From: an uncultured Bacilli bacterium
Lineage (GTDB): Bacteria; Bacillota_I; Bacilli_A; RF39; UBA660
Length of the DNA stretch: 14,928 nucleotides
Direction: 5' to 3'
Assembly (NCBI GenBank): GCA_947625365.1
Contig: CANQNZ010000020.1
Location: forward strand, 1 to 14,928
Made by a program: the position numbers and the translations under genes. Below the pieces are notes generated by a model. That model was given only the letters and a program-made list of their open reading frames with translations, had not been told where the DNA came from and ran no database searches. Position 1 is the stretch's first letter; every line of letters begins with the position of its first letter. Shown here piece by piece: positions 1 through 6,688 of this stretch.

Positions 1-231
1 GCGCTAGCATTATATGAAGCCGAAGAAAAAAGGAAACGAGATGAAGTATGGATGAAAGCGTGGGCTAGAAATAAAGGCAGAGAAGAAGGCCTTGAAGAAG
101 GAATGACAAAAGGAATAATGCAAGCCAAACGTGATAATGCTATAAATCTTTTAAAAAATGGAATATCTAAAAAAATTATATGTAATAGTTTAGGAATGAC
201 ACTAAGTGAATTAAATTCGCTAATTAATTAA
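1..231 (+). CDS. C-terminal tail of an Rpn-type PD-(D/E)XK nuclease/transposase-like protein (partial)
   Basis: Only the last 76 codons are in the window, read in frame from base 1 to TAA at 229-231. The piece begins with a charged helix (LYEAEEKRKRDEVWMKAWA), then a Gly/Glu-rich stretch (GREEGLEEGMTKGI), then a short helical region with NLLKNGISKKIICNSLGM and a final LSELNSLI. This order is typical of the C-terminal end of Rpn-family recombination-promoting nuclease/putative transposase proteins (PDDEXK_2 type): a charged linker followed by a small helix-turn-helix-like 'GIS...I....GMT..EL' module. The catalytic domain lies upstream of the window and cannot be checked. Such genes are often multicopy in gut Firmicutes. 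No terminal repeats are visible at this end. Family assignment is by pattern memory; the gene being real is more certain than its name. Confidence 0.65.
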   Translation, partial: ALALYEAEEKRKRDEVWMKAWARNKGREEGLEEGMTKGIMQAKRDNAINLLKNGISKKIICNSLGMTLSELNSLIN

Positions 232-237
232 AATTAA

Positions 238-264
238 AAATAGTCGCGAGACTATTTATTTTTT
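238..264. terminator. Bidirectional intrinsic terminator between convergent genes
   Basis: A perfect 8-bp stem, AAATAGTC (238-245) with GACTATTT (250-257), closes a GCGA tetraloop. T-rich sequence follows on the + strand (259-264), and an A-rich run precedes it, giving a U-tract on the - strand. It serves the Rpn-like tail (+) and the surface protein gene (-), whose TAA stop (258-256) overlaps the stem. Confidence 0.8.
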
Positions 265-1401
265 AACTCTTTCTCCTTTAATTATATAAGGATTTTCCTT
301 AGAACCGTTTCCATCCTCTAAAGCTGCTTTACCTGTAATATTAATAGTATATAAAATATTTGAAGTATTAGCAGTTCGCGCAACAAAAGGATATTTAGAA
401 ATACGATAATTATGATAAGTATCTTCTGCTACAGGAGTAATAGTCCAATAAGTTTTTCCTACGTCAGCTAAATAATTATAATTTGAACAACTATGATTTA
501 AAGTTGAATCACAATTTTCATCAATACTAGCTTGTAAATATTCATTTAACTGTAATAGACCAATATAATCCCCTTCTAAAGTTTCCGAACATTCTTCTGC
601 ATCAGATAAATCAGTACTATCTTGGCTTCTAGCTCCCACACATAATACTTGTGGTTTAATTAAAGCTCGATTACTTTCGTTAAAAATTTCATCATCGTTA
701 TAAACAACATTTAAAGTTTCACGCACGCGACTTACCGCATAGTTATTTATACCAACATTAGAGTCTCTATCCACATTATAACGGTCATCCCATTTACTAT
801 TTTTATGTTTTTTATTAGGAGCAGCTAAAAATAAACGGACACTTCCATCGGCATTTACTTTAACAATTCGCCAGGTCATACCAGCAAATTCTACATAATT
901 ATTAACATACTCTCCCCTAAACACAAAATTATCTTCTTCATCTAAATAAAGTCCAGAACCCTCATCTACTATCATATTATCACTAGTAATACTATCTGCT
1001 AACATTTTAGTAGTATATTCATCTTCACAATCAAGAAAAGGAATATATGTATACTGATTATTATTATTTACAACTGTGACATTACCAGAACATGTCACTC
1101 CCTTTTTAACATAATCTTCTAAAGGTTTCATATATTCTGCACTTACCAAGGTATCCACAGCTACTGTTTGCTCTTCCCCATTTTCTGGTAGTTCATCTTT
1201 ATTTTTTTTATAATATCTAGAAGCCGCTTTTTGCAGAGTATTTTCTATTTTACTATAGTTGTCAGTTCCTCCTCTTGTTAAACGAATTATTAAAACTACT
1301 AAAAACATCACACCAAGAGCACAGACGATACCAAATAAAATTTTAACTAAGCTTTTATTCATATCTGACATACCTTGCCACATTGATTTTAAACTTTCCA
1401 T
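256..1401 (-). CDS. Membrane-anchored pilin-like surface protein with C-terminal 'NPYII' module
   Basis: The protein has 381 residues. A short N-terminal cytoplasmic stretch is followed by one membrane segment at about 20-40, and everything after that should be outside the cell. Residues 46-135 look like a pilin-type domain: a long helix (IENTLQKAASRYYKKNKDELP), then a segment with Cys104 and Cys125 around YTYIPFLDC. Residues 165-374 contain EFAGMTWRIVKVNADGSVRL and end in GNGSKENPYII, a pattern I associate with DUF6273-like surface domains of gut Firmicutes. Six cysteines lie outside the membrane (104, 125, 254, 271, 297, 305), an even number compatible with disulfides. No sortase signal is seen. 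The start is supported by an AAAAGGAG site just upstream. It lies 51 bases downstream of yutD, with no terminator between. Function unknown; surface display is inferred. Confidence 0.7.
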   Translation of the reverse strand: MESLKSMWQGMSDMNKSLVKILFGIVCALGVMFLVVLIIRLTRGGTDNYSKIENTLQKAASRYYKKNKDELPENGEEQTVAVDTLVSAEYMKPLEDYVKKGVTCSGNVTVVNNNNQYTYIPFLDCEDEYTTKMLADSITSDNMIVDEGSGLYLDEEDNFVFRGEYVNNYVEFAGMTWRIVKVNADGSVRLFLAAPNKKHKNSKWDDRYNVDRDSNVGINNYAVSRVRETLNVVYNDDEIFNESNRALIKPQVLCVGARSQDSTDLSDAEECSETLEGDYIGLLQLNEYLQASIDENCDSTLNHSCSNYNYLADVGKTYWTITPVAEDTYHNYRISKYPFVARTANTSNILYTINITGKAALEDGNGSKENPYIIKGERVKK

Positions 1402-1452
1402 ATTATTACTCCTTTTTTCTCCCCTTATTTTATCATTAATATTTCAAAATAG

Positions 1453-1743
1453 CTATTTATTTTCTAAAATCTGTTTTTCTAATACAAACCACTTACAACC
1501 ATAAGCACATTTTTCATTAATATATTTATCAATTAATTGTTTATCATTAAAAGGCTTATAAATCTTATTACCCTTATTGCAAAAACCTTTTAAACGTAAT
1601 TTTCCATACGCCCAATCCCCCACTATGTAATCAAATGGCGCAAAAAAGTCCGTATATTTTTCCGTTATAACTTCTAAATTAAAGCCATCATTGACATTTT
1701 TAATAAGACTATATTCAATATTATCTAATATTATTTTTTCCAT
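1453..1743 (-). CDS. yutD: YutD family protein (DUF1027)
   Basis: A 96-residue soluble protein. Residues 37-54 read FDYIVGDWAYGKLRLKGF, the hallmark of the YutD/DUF1027 family, and the C-terminal part has CAYGCKWFVLEK (79-90), matching the 'C.(F/Y)GC.(Y/W)FVL' end of Bacillus YutD. Length is normal for the family. The biochemical role of YutD is not known to me. The gene starts 3 bases after the stop of the upstream membrane-protein gene. Its Shine-Dalgarno site AAGGAG (1756-1751) lies inside the end of that gene, so the two are almost certainly cotranscribed and translationally coupled. In B. subtilis yutD lies a few genes from yunB, and here yunB is two genes upstream, so the neighbourhood is conserved. 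Confidence 0.9.
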   Translation of the reverse strand: MEKIILDNIEYSLIKNVNDGFNLEVITEKYTDFFAPFDYIVGDWAYGKLRLKGFCNKGNKIYKPFNDKQLIDKYINEKCAYGCKWFVLEKQILENK

Positions 1744-1746
1744 ATA

Positions 1747-2481
1747 TTATCTCCTTAACATTTGCACGGCAATAATTGCTCCCATCATAATTTCGGTCGC
1801 TACAAAACTTAAAAACATCAAGATATCCACAAATCCATTACCAGTACTAAGTTGACCCTTGGGCATCATCGCCTTATCAATAGCTTTATTTAATTTATTA
1901 ACTAAATTACTATCATCAACTTTGATATTATAATCTCGTAATATTTTAAGATTTAAATGATATAAACTTTCATTAGACATTTCTTGAATATCAGCCATAG
2001 TTTTACCTTGTAGATAATAGGCATAAGGATTAAATACGTTTTCTTTAACTTCCTTAAATGAAAGCTTATTATTAATTTTATATAATGTTTTATCCCAATA
2101 TTTATTTAAAACATTAACACTTTTACCTTGAAAAAATATTTTTTCATACTCTGCTACTTCTTCTTTAGTAATAAAAGAATTTTTATATTTATATAAAATC
2201 ATATCCATAATTATTTTATAAACAGTTAAAAAAGCATCAGTATCATGAGTTTGCATATAATTGGTAAATACCTGTTTAAATTTAATTAATTCTTCTTTGG
2301 GAAGACCATATCTTAAAATATTTTCATCTATTAAAGAATATTCATGTAAAAGGTAAGGATTAATAAAATCTATTTCATTATAAATGTGAATTAAAATGCG
2401 TACTATATTAGTTTCAAATGATACATCATCTTTATTATTTAAATATTTAGCTATAGCATTTAATAAAGTATCATTGGGCAT
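1747..2481 (-). CDS. Hypothetical protein with C-terminal membrane segment
   Basis: The protein has 244 residues from the ATG at 2481. A GTG nine bases further up is in frame but belongs to the ribosome-binding site AAGGTGA (2493-2487), so I reject it as the start. The first ~215 residues are mostly helical and hydrophilic, with many aromatic and Lys/Asp/Glu residues (for example ILIHIYNEIDFINPYLLHEY and NVFNPYAYYLQGKTM). A single hydrophobic stretch lies near the C-terminus (about 215-240, FVDILMFLSFVATEIMMGAI), followed by an Arg pair. This suggests a tail-anchored protein with its bulk in the cytoplasm. I do not recognise a family or catalytic motif. It sits between yunB (35 bases upstream) and yutD (3 bases downstream), consistent with one operon. 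Confidence 0.75.
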   Translation of the reverse strand: MPNDTLLNAIAKYLNNKDDVSFETNIVRILIHIYNEIDFINPYLLHEYSLIDENILRYGLPKEELIKFKQVFTNYMQTHDTDAFLTVYKIIMDMILYKYKNSFITKEEVAEYEKIFFQGKSVNVLNKYWDKTLYKINNKLSFKEVKENVFNPYAYYLQGKTMADIQEMSNESLYHLNLKILRDYNIKVDDSNLVNKLNKAIDKAMMPKGQLSTGNGFVDILMFLSFVATEIMMGAIIAVQMLRR

Positions 2482-2486
2482 TTTAC

Positions 2487-2493
2487 TCACCTT
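2487..2493 (-). promoter_or_regulatory. Ribosome-binding site that decides the start at 2481
   Basis: AAGGTGA lies 5 bases before the ATG. It contains an in-frame GTG (2490-2488) that would otherwise add three false residues (MSK). Confidence 0.75.
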
Positions 2494-2516
2494 CTTACCT
2501 TATTAGTATACCATAT

Positions 2517-3242
2517 TTAATCATTTATAGGAACATTTATTAGGGAACTATTATTTTCCAATAGACCATTATAAATACTAGGGACAACCCCTTCTACTAT
2601 TTGTGAAGAAAGTAAAATTTGCGTATTATTATTTATTTTTTTACTAACATAAGGAATTAATATTTCTTCATTTAAAGAAATATTAATATATACCTCTATC
2701 AAAGCACTATTAATTCCATAAGCTTTAACTTTTGTTTTAAGACCAGTTACTAAATTACCAATAAAAGTTACTTTAACAGGAATTTTTGGACCTAAATTAG
2801 CAAAATAATTATTATTAGTCGCAACTCCTACAGGCAGTAAAATAATATAACCGTTATTACCTTGTGATTTTAATAAATACTCATCACTTAACTTAGTATC
2901 AGGTAAATCTTTTAAAGATTTTTTTATATTTTTAGTTAAATTTAAAGATACTTGATAAGCTTTGTCTAAGTCAAAATCAACAGCTATAATTTCTTCATCT
3001 TTATTTTTAGTTATCTTTAAAATACTATTAATATCATGCGTATTTAAAAGTTTACTATTAAAACTATCCATAATAATATCATTACTTAATTTATTTATCT
3101 TACTTTCCATTATCTTAATCATTTTTGGACTTATTTTTTGATTAAATTTTACTATCATGAAAAAAGTTAAACTAAATATTAGTAATATTATTAATACTAC
3201 ATAATTTATAGGTTTTATTTTTATTTTTCGTCTTAGTTTCAT
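2517..3242 (-). CDS. yunB: Sporulation protein YunB
   Basis: The protein has 241 residues. A basic N-terminus (MKLRRKIKIK) precedes one membrane segment at about 13-32, and the rest would be outside the membrane. The C-terminal half carries the family signature: NLGPKIPVKVTFIG (149-162), KTKVKAYGINSALIEVYI (169-186) and QIVEGVVPSIYNG (214-226). These line up with B. subtilis YunB, which has 'NLGPKIPVRFNLIG' and 'KTKIKPYGINNALIDI' at corresponding places. Length is close to the Bacillus protein. In Bacillus, YunB is made in the mother cell under sigma-E and is needed for normal spores; the molecular activity is unknown. The ATG at 3242 has no recognisable Shine-Dalgarno site, only A/T-rich sequence, unlike its neighbours. 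It follows the tail-anchored protein gene by 30 bases. Confidence 0.92.
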   Translation of the reverse strand: MKLRRKIKIKPINYVVLIILLIFSLTFFMIVKFNQKISPKMIKIMESKINKLSNDIIMDSFNSKLLNTHDINSILKITKNKDEEIIAVDFDLDKAYQVSLNLTKNIKKSLKDLPDTKLSDEYLLKSQGNNGYIILLPVGVATNNNYFANLGPKIPVKVTFIGNLVTGLKTKVKAYGINSALIEVYINISLNEEILIPYVSKKINNNTQILLSSQIVEGVVPSIYNGLLENNSSLINVPIND

Positions 3243-3272
3243 ATTAAATTTTATGCAAAAAAAATGAAGTAA

Positions 3273-4112
3273 TTAAATAATACCCCATTCAAAATAAATA
3301 TTTAAAAATAAGAATATACCAAATAGAAAAGCTAGTATGATAATAATAGTTAAAATAATTACTAACACTTTATTTGATTTAACATCATTTTGTAAATCTT
3401 GAAAATCTTCAAAGTCACTTTTAGAAATACCTAAAGATTTGGTATAAAACGATTTATCAATTTGGTTTTCTACTTCTTTTTTAACTACTTGTTTAATTTT
3501 ATCAGTGTTTACTTGCTGTGTATTTTCTTCTTTGTCTTTTTGAATTTCTTCTTTTAATCCTTCAATAACTTGAGTATCTTCATCCCCTCTTAAGTCTTCA
3601 AATAAATCTAGAGGGTCAAGTTCTTTTTGTTTACTATTTTGCTCATTTAAAGTAATTGTATTTATTAAAGTCATCAGTTTTTCTTCTTCTTTAGTTTGTG
3701 GTTCTTCTTTTTTACTTAAATCAAGATTTTTTAAAATATCATACTGAGTATCACGCACTTTTTTTAGACGTTCTTTTTCGTAATCAACTGTTTTATTTTC
3801 ACGGGCTTTTTCTAAAATGGCATTGATATCATATTCTTTTGTTTGTTCCAAATCTATTTCTTTTTCTTCTATAGGAAAATCTAAATTAAGAGACTTTCTT
3901 TTATTTGTTTCTTTATATTTTTTATCAAGCATATCTTTTAACATATCTAAATCAATACTTGTTCCATTATCGCTTAAAACAGTTGCATTAGAATTAACAT
4001 TAAAATCTTCCAAATTTTGTTTGTTTACTTGTTTATATAATTCCTCATTTTTCTGCATTCTTTTTCCAACACGAGTATTAGAATTATAATATCTATCCAT
4101 CCTACTGTTCAT
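3273..4112 (-). CDS. Hypothetical acidic protein with C-terminal membrane anchor
   Basis: The protein has 279 residues from the ATG at 4112. An in-frame GTG nine bases upstream lies next to the GGAG site and is not used in my reading. About 245 residues are highly charged and low in complexity, rich in Lys, Glu, Asp, Gln and Asn, with probable helical or coiled-coil stretches (NAILEKARENKTVDYEKERLK; IKQVVKKEVENQIDKS). A strongly hydrophobic segment follows at about 249-274 (VLVIILTIIIILAFLFGIF), then EWGII. It therefore looks tail-anchored with a disordered cytoplasmic region. I do not recognise the family. It is the first gene of the run that continues into yunB, and it is divergent from the ferredoxin gene across a 127-base intergenic region. 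Confidence 0.75.
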   Translation of the reverse strand: MNSRMDRYYNSNTRVGKRMQKNEELYKQVNKQNLEDFNVNSNATVLSDNGTSIDLDMLKDMLDKKYKETNKRKSLNLDFPIEEKEIDLEQTKEYDINAILEKARENKTVDYEKERLKKVRDTQYDILKNLDLSKKEEPQTKEEEKLMTLINTITLNEQNSKQKELDPLDLFEDLRGDEDTQVIEGLKEEIQKDKEENTQQVNTDKIKQVVKKEVENQIDKSFYTKSLGISKSDFEDFQDLQNDVKSNKVLVIILTIIIILAFLFGIFLFLNIYFEWGII

Positions 4113-4120
4113 GTAAACCA

Positions 4121-4124
4121 CTCC
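4121..4124 (-). promoter_or_regulatory. Ribosome-binding site that decides the start at 4112
   Basis: GGAG (4124-4121), followed by TGG, stands 8 bases before the ATG. The in-frame GTG at 4121-4119 overlaps this site, so it is more likely part of the site than a start codon. Confidence 0.7.
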
Positions 4125-4130
4125 AGTATA

Positions 4131-4158
4131 ATGATACCATATCTTTTTTAAAATTCAA
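4131..4158 (-). promoter_or_regulatory. Candidate promoter for the tail-anchored protein gene
   Basis: TTGAAT (4158-4153), 16 bases, then TATCAT (4136-4131) preceded by TGG, which would be an extended -10. The predicted start would fall at the ribosome-binding site, giving a leader of about a dozen bases. A perfect TTGACA (4183-4178) also lies further upstream but lacks a good partner -10. The region is AT-rich, so this is tentative. Confidence 0.35.
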
Positions 4159-4167
4159 ACTTAAAGA

Positions 4168-4197
4168 TTGCAATTATTGTCAAAAGTAGTATATAAT
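4168..4197 (+). promoter_or_regulatory. Probable promoter of the ferredoxin gene
   Basis: TTGCAA (4168-4173) and a perfect TATAAT (4192-4197) are separated by 18 bases. This gives a leader of roughly 36 bases before the ATG at 4240, containing the GAAGGAG ribosome-binding site at 4227-4233. Confidence 0.6.
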
Positions 4198-4239
4198 TAA
4201 ATTGGAAGTTGAATAAAAAATATATAGAAGGAGAATGCT

Positions 4240-4512
4240 ATGGATATCTTAGATGTAGAAAAAAGCAAATGTATTGGTTGTGGTGCTTGTGTGAGTATTG
4301 ATGCCGAACACTTTGATTTTGATGATGACGGACTTTCTGAGGTTATATCAAATGATAATCTAAAAAGTGAAAACTTACAAAATGCAATTGAGTCTTGCCC
4401 TACCGGTGCTATTAGACTTGCCAAAACTAGTGAGGCTTATGAAGGAAATGTTAATTCTAGTTCTGATTATAAGCAATCTTCAACAGTGGTAAATGCTATA
4501 AGCGAATCTTAA
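4240..4512 (+). CDS. Ferredoxin with a single 4Fe-4S cluster
   Basis: The protein has 90 residues. CIGCGAC at 11-17 supplies three ligands (Cys11, Cys14, Cys17) and CPTGAI at 53-58 supplies the fourth (Cys53). The usual acidic stretch lies between them (DAEHFDFDDDGLSEV). There is no second CxxCxxC set, so one low-potential 4Fe-4S cluster is expected, as in Bacillus-type Fer. It is a soluble electron carrier; its partner enzymes are not in this window. After the cluster domain there is an extra ~25-residue Ser/Asn-rich tail (EAYEGNVNSSSDYKQSS) with no known role. The gene stands alone, with its own promoter upstream and a terminator directly after the stop, and is flanked by genes on the other strand. 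Confidence 0.95.
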   Translation: MDILDVEKSKCIGCGACVSIDAEHFDFDDDGLSEVISNDNLKSENLQNAIESCPTGAIRLAKTSEAYEGNVNSSSDYKQSSTVVNAISES

Positions 4513-4539
4513 AAAACACTTATTGAAAGTGTTTTTTTT
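4511..4539. terminator. Bidirectional terminator shared by ferredoxin and the wHTH/TPR gene
   Basis: An 11-bp stem, AAAAAACACTT (4511-4521) with AAGTGTTTTTT (4527-4537), has a 5-base loop and a T run to 4539 on the + strand. On the - strand the poly-A arm gives the U-tract. The first arm on the - strand encodes the last residues (KKHF) of the opposing gene, and the stop of each gene overlaps the structure. Confidence 0.9.
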
Positions 4540-5929
4540 CTAACATATATTCTCGAACAGAAGCAACCTGCTCTTTTAACTGTTTAGTATTAATATAATA
4601 GTTTATATTCTTGATAAAATTTGGAATAACATCATAGTAAAATGTGTCTCCCATTTCAAAATTACCTTCCATATAAAATCTTTTAGCAATATTAAGTTTA
4701 ATCAAATTTGCATGATATGAAGATAGTTTTTGCTCTTTAAGATAATTAAAGATTAACGTCTTAATTTTGAAATTACTAACCTCATCTTCTGGACTTTGAT
4801 AAATTAAGTTTTGTATCTTTTCATCTAACACTTCGTCTTTAGCAGCTATTAGCTGTATTGCCTTGGTATATTTAAATATTTTTTGTAAAAGAATTTTTAT
4901 TATTTCATTTCCTTCATGCTTCCAAGCAATGATATCAGCTTTTTTAAAATCGTGAGAAATAATATATCTTTCAATTAAAAAATTATAATCATTTATATTA
5001 GGTATAGGCATATCACTTTCTTGATAAGATGACTTCCCTTGCATAATGAGGTTTTCAATTTCGGTAAATAAAATGCTAATAAGATTATTATATAACTTAT
5101 TTGTATGGGCCGTTCTATTATCAACATTTATCTTTTTATCTAATAAAGCTCTTGCTTCATTTATTTGATTATTTTGGATTAAATAAAGCATTTTCTGAAC
5201 AGTAGTATGACTTACTTTTTCTATATTAGCAATCCCTGCTGAAGTATATCCTTCTTTATATGCTTGCTCTTTTTTAATTCTTTCAATTAAAATAATAAGA
5301 CTATTATACATAAAATCAAAGTTTTTTTGGGCATATGAAGCTTGTGCCACAGCAGATTTTATATATTTTAAAGCAACCTTGAAAGAGGCGCTTTCTAAAT
5401 GCTCTATAGCTGCTTGATAATATAGAGTGCTAATAGATGTAACTTCACTAGTTATAGGCTCTTTAGGAGGAATCATTTTTAAAATGCTGCTATCTAATGG
5501 ATAAAAATAATTTAAAATATTTGCCAATATGTTAAAAGACTCTATTTCATATCGCGTTAGATTTGTTTTATCATAAGTTTTTAAAAACTTATTAACAACT
5601 TGAAAAGCTTCTTCATACTTTTCTAAAATAAGTAAATCAGCAAGAGCTGATATTCTGCCATATGGGGTATCTTTTAATTTTAAAGCTTCCTTGGTATAAA
5701 GCAAGGCCTCTTCATAATTCTTTTTAATTCTCAAATTTTGGGCTTCATTCATTAAATCATTATAATTACGATTTTCCACTACTTTATAAACTCCCCTTTT
5801 TTGGCGAGCTAAAATACCTTCAAAACGTAATTTATCAATTTGATATTTTGTATACCCTAATTCCATAATTTCTTTACGTGTTACGCTTTTAGCATCACGA
5901 TACTTTGTTATTAACAAATCACTATTCAT
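4520..5929 (-). CDS. Winged-helix (AbiEi N-terminal-like) protein with TPR-type helical repeats
   Basis: The protein has 469 residues from the ATG at 5929; an in-frame GTG at 5938 lies inside the AGGGTGG ribosome-binding site. Residues about 7-50 (ITKYRDAKSVTRKEIMELGY, then IDKLRFEGILARQKRGVYKV) follow the 'helix-turn-helix, G.L.R..RGVY' pattern of the AbiEi-like antitoxin N-terminal domain, a winged helix. The rest is helical, and the stretch from about 55 to 120 has TPR-like spacing (NYEEALLYTKEALKLKDTPY; KYEEAFQVVNKFL). More degenerate repeats follow to the end. There is no membrane segment and no obvious catalytic motif. The gene starts 13 bases after rluB ends and should be cotranscribed with it. 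A DNA- or RNA-binding scaffold or regulator is plausible, but the function is unknown. No AbiEii-type toxin gene is nearby. Confidence 0.7.
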   Translation of the reverse strand: MNSDLLITKYRDAKSVTRKEIMELGYTKYQIDKLRFEGILARQKRGVYKVVENRNYNDLMNEAQNLRIKKNYEEALLYTKEALKLKDTPYGRISALADLLILEKYEEAFQVVNKFLKTYDKTNLTRYEIESFNILANILNYFYPLDSSILKMIPPKEPITSEVTSISTLYYQAAIEHLESASFKVALKYIKSAVAQASYAQKNFDFMYNSLIILIERIKKEQAYKEGYTSAGIANIEKVSHTTVQKMLYLIQNNQINEARALLDKKINVDNRTAHTNKLYNNLISILFTEIENLIMQGKSSYQESDMPIPNINDYNFLIERYIISHDFKKADIIAWKHEGNEIIKILLQKIFKYTKAIQLIAAKDEVLDEKIQNLIYQSPEDEVSNFKIKTLIFNYLKEQKLSSYHANLIKLNIAKRFYMEGNFEMGDTFYYDVIPNFIKNINYYINTKQLKEQVASVREYMLEKKHFQ

Positions 5930-5934
5930 ATAAA

Positions 5935-5941
5935 CCACCCT
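5935..5941 (-). promoter_or_regulatory. Ribosome-binding site that decides the start at 5929
   Basis: AGGGTGG ends 5 bases before the ATG. The GTG within it (5938-5936) is in frame and would add only MVY. Confidence 0.75.
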
Positions 5942-5942
5942 G

Positions 5943-6647
5943 TTATCTATATAATTTTTTTACCTCTTTTAACGAAAGACTGCGATACTCTCCTGACTTT
6001 AAATTTCCGAGCGTTAAGAAATCATAGCTTTCTCTTTTTAATTTTTGCACATCATATCCTAAAGTTTGAAATATTTTTTTGATAATATGATTTCTTCCCT
6101 CTACTATAGTAATAGAAACTATGGAAGTGCCTTTTTGATTATCTTTGCTCTTAATTTTAAGTTTTGTCGGAATTACCTTGCGTCCTTCTACAATTATTCC
6201 TTTTTTTAGTTTATAAAAATCATCTAGGGAAAATATTTTGTTAAGTTTTGCTATATAAGTTTTAGCAATTTTATAGGAAGGATGTGCTAGTCTTTGGGCT
6301 AATGCTCCATCGTTAGTTAGAAGAATTAAGCCCGTGGTATCATAATCTAAACGCCCTATAGGATAAATTCTAGAAGATGTCTCAATTAAATCGACTACTG
6401 TTTTTCGGCCTTTTTCATCTTTAGCACTACTTATAACTCCTCTTGGTTTATTTAAAAGATAATATTCTTTTTTGGCTTTGGTTAAATGAACGTTTTCCAC
6501 CATAATATCATCGGTGCTGCTTACTTTAGTACCTAATGATGTAACTTGTTGGTTATTAACATAAACCTTGCCAGCTTTAATGAGTTCTTCTGCTTTTCTT
6601 CTTGATGTATAGCCACTACTAGCAATCACTTTTTGCAATCTTTCCAT
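5943..6647 (-). CDS. rluB: rRNA pseudouridine synthase, RsuA/RluB family
   Basis: The protein has 234 residues, the usual size. Residues 1-55 form an S4 RNA-binding domain (MERLQKVIASSGYTSRRKAE, then ELIKAGKVYVNNQQV). The synthase domain follows, with LLNKPRGVISS (64-74) and the catalytic loop GRLDYDTTGLILLTNDG (98-114), in which Asp101 is the expected nucleophile. EGRNHIIKKIF (183-193) is the family's RNA-contacting motif, usually 'EGRNRQVRRM'. It should isomerise a uridine in large-subunit rRNA, RluB being the most likely orthologue; RsuA-type 16S specificity cannot be excluded from sequence alone. It lies 41 bases after spmB, and a GAGGG site precedes its ATG. The spmA-spmB-rluB order matches B. 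subtilis. Confidence 0.92.
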   Translation of the reverse strand: MERLQKVIASSGYTSRRKAEELIKAGKVYVNNQQVTSLGTKVSSTDDIMVENVHLTKAKKEYYLLNKPRGVISSAKDEKGRKTVVDLIETSSRIYPIGRLDYDTTGLILLTNDGALAQRLAHPSYKIAKTYIAKLNKIFSLDDFYKLKKGIIVEGRKVIPTKLKIKSKDNQKGTSIVSITIVEGRNHIIKKIFQTLGYDVQKLKRESYDFLTLGNLKSGEYRSLSLKEVKKLYR

Positions 6648-6688
6648 AATTTTTCCCTCGCATGGGTATTATAACATAGTTTTAGAAA

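Noticed and set aside
4197..4424. Reading frame antisense to the ferredoxin gene
   Set aside because: It lies opposite a well-supported ferredoxin with all four cysteine ligands, is rich in Ser/Phe/Leu as expected of an antisense shadow, and has no ribosome-binding site I can see.
4520..5929. Type IV (AbiE-like) toxin-antitoxin system
   Set aside because: Only the winged helix resembles AbiEi. The rest is TPR-like and neither neighbour is an AbiEii nucleotidyltransferase, so a toxin-antitoxin pair is not supported.
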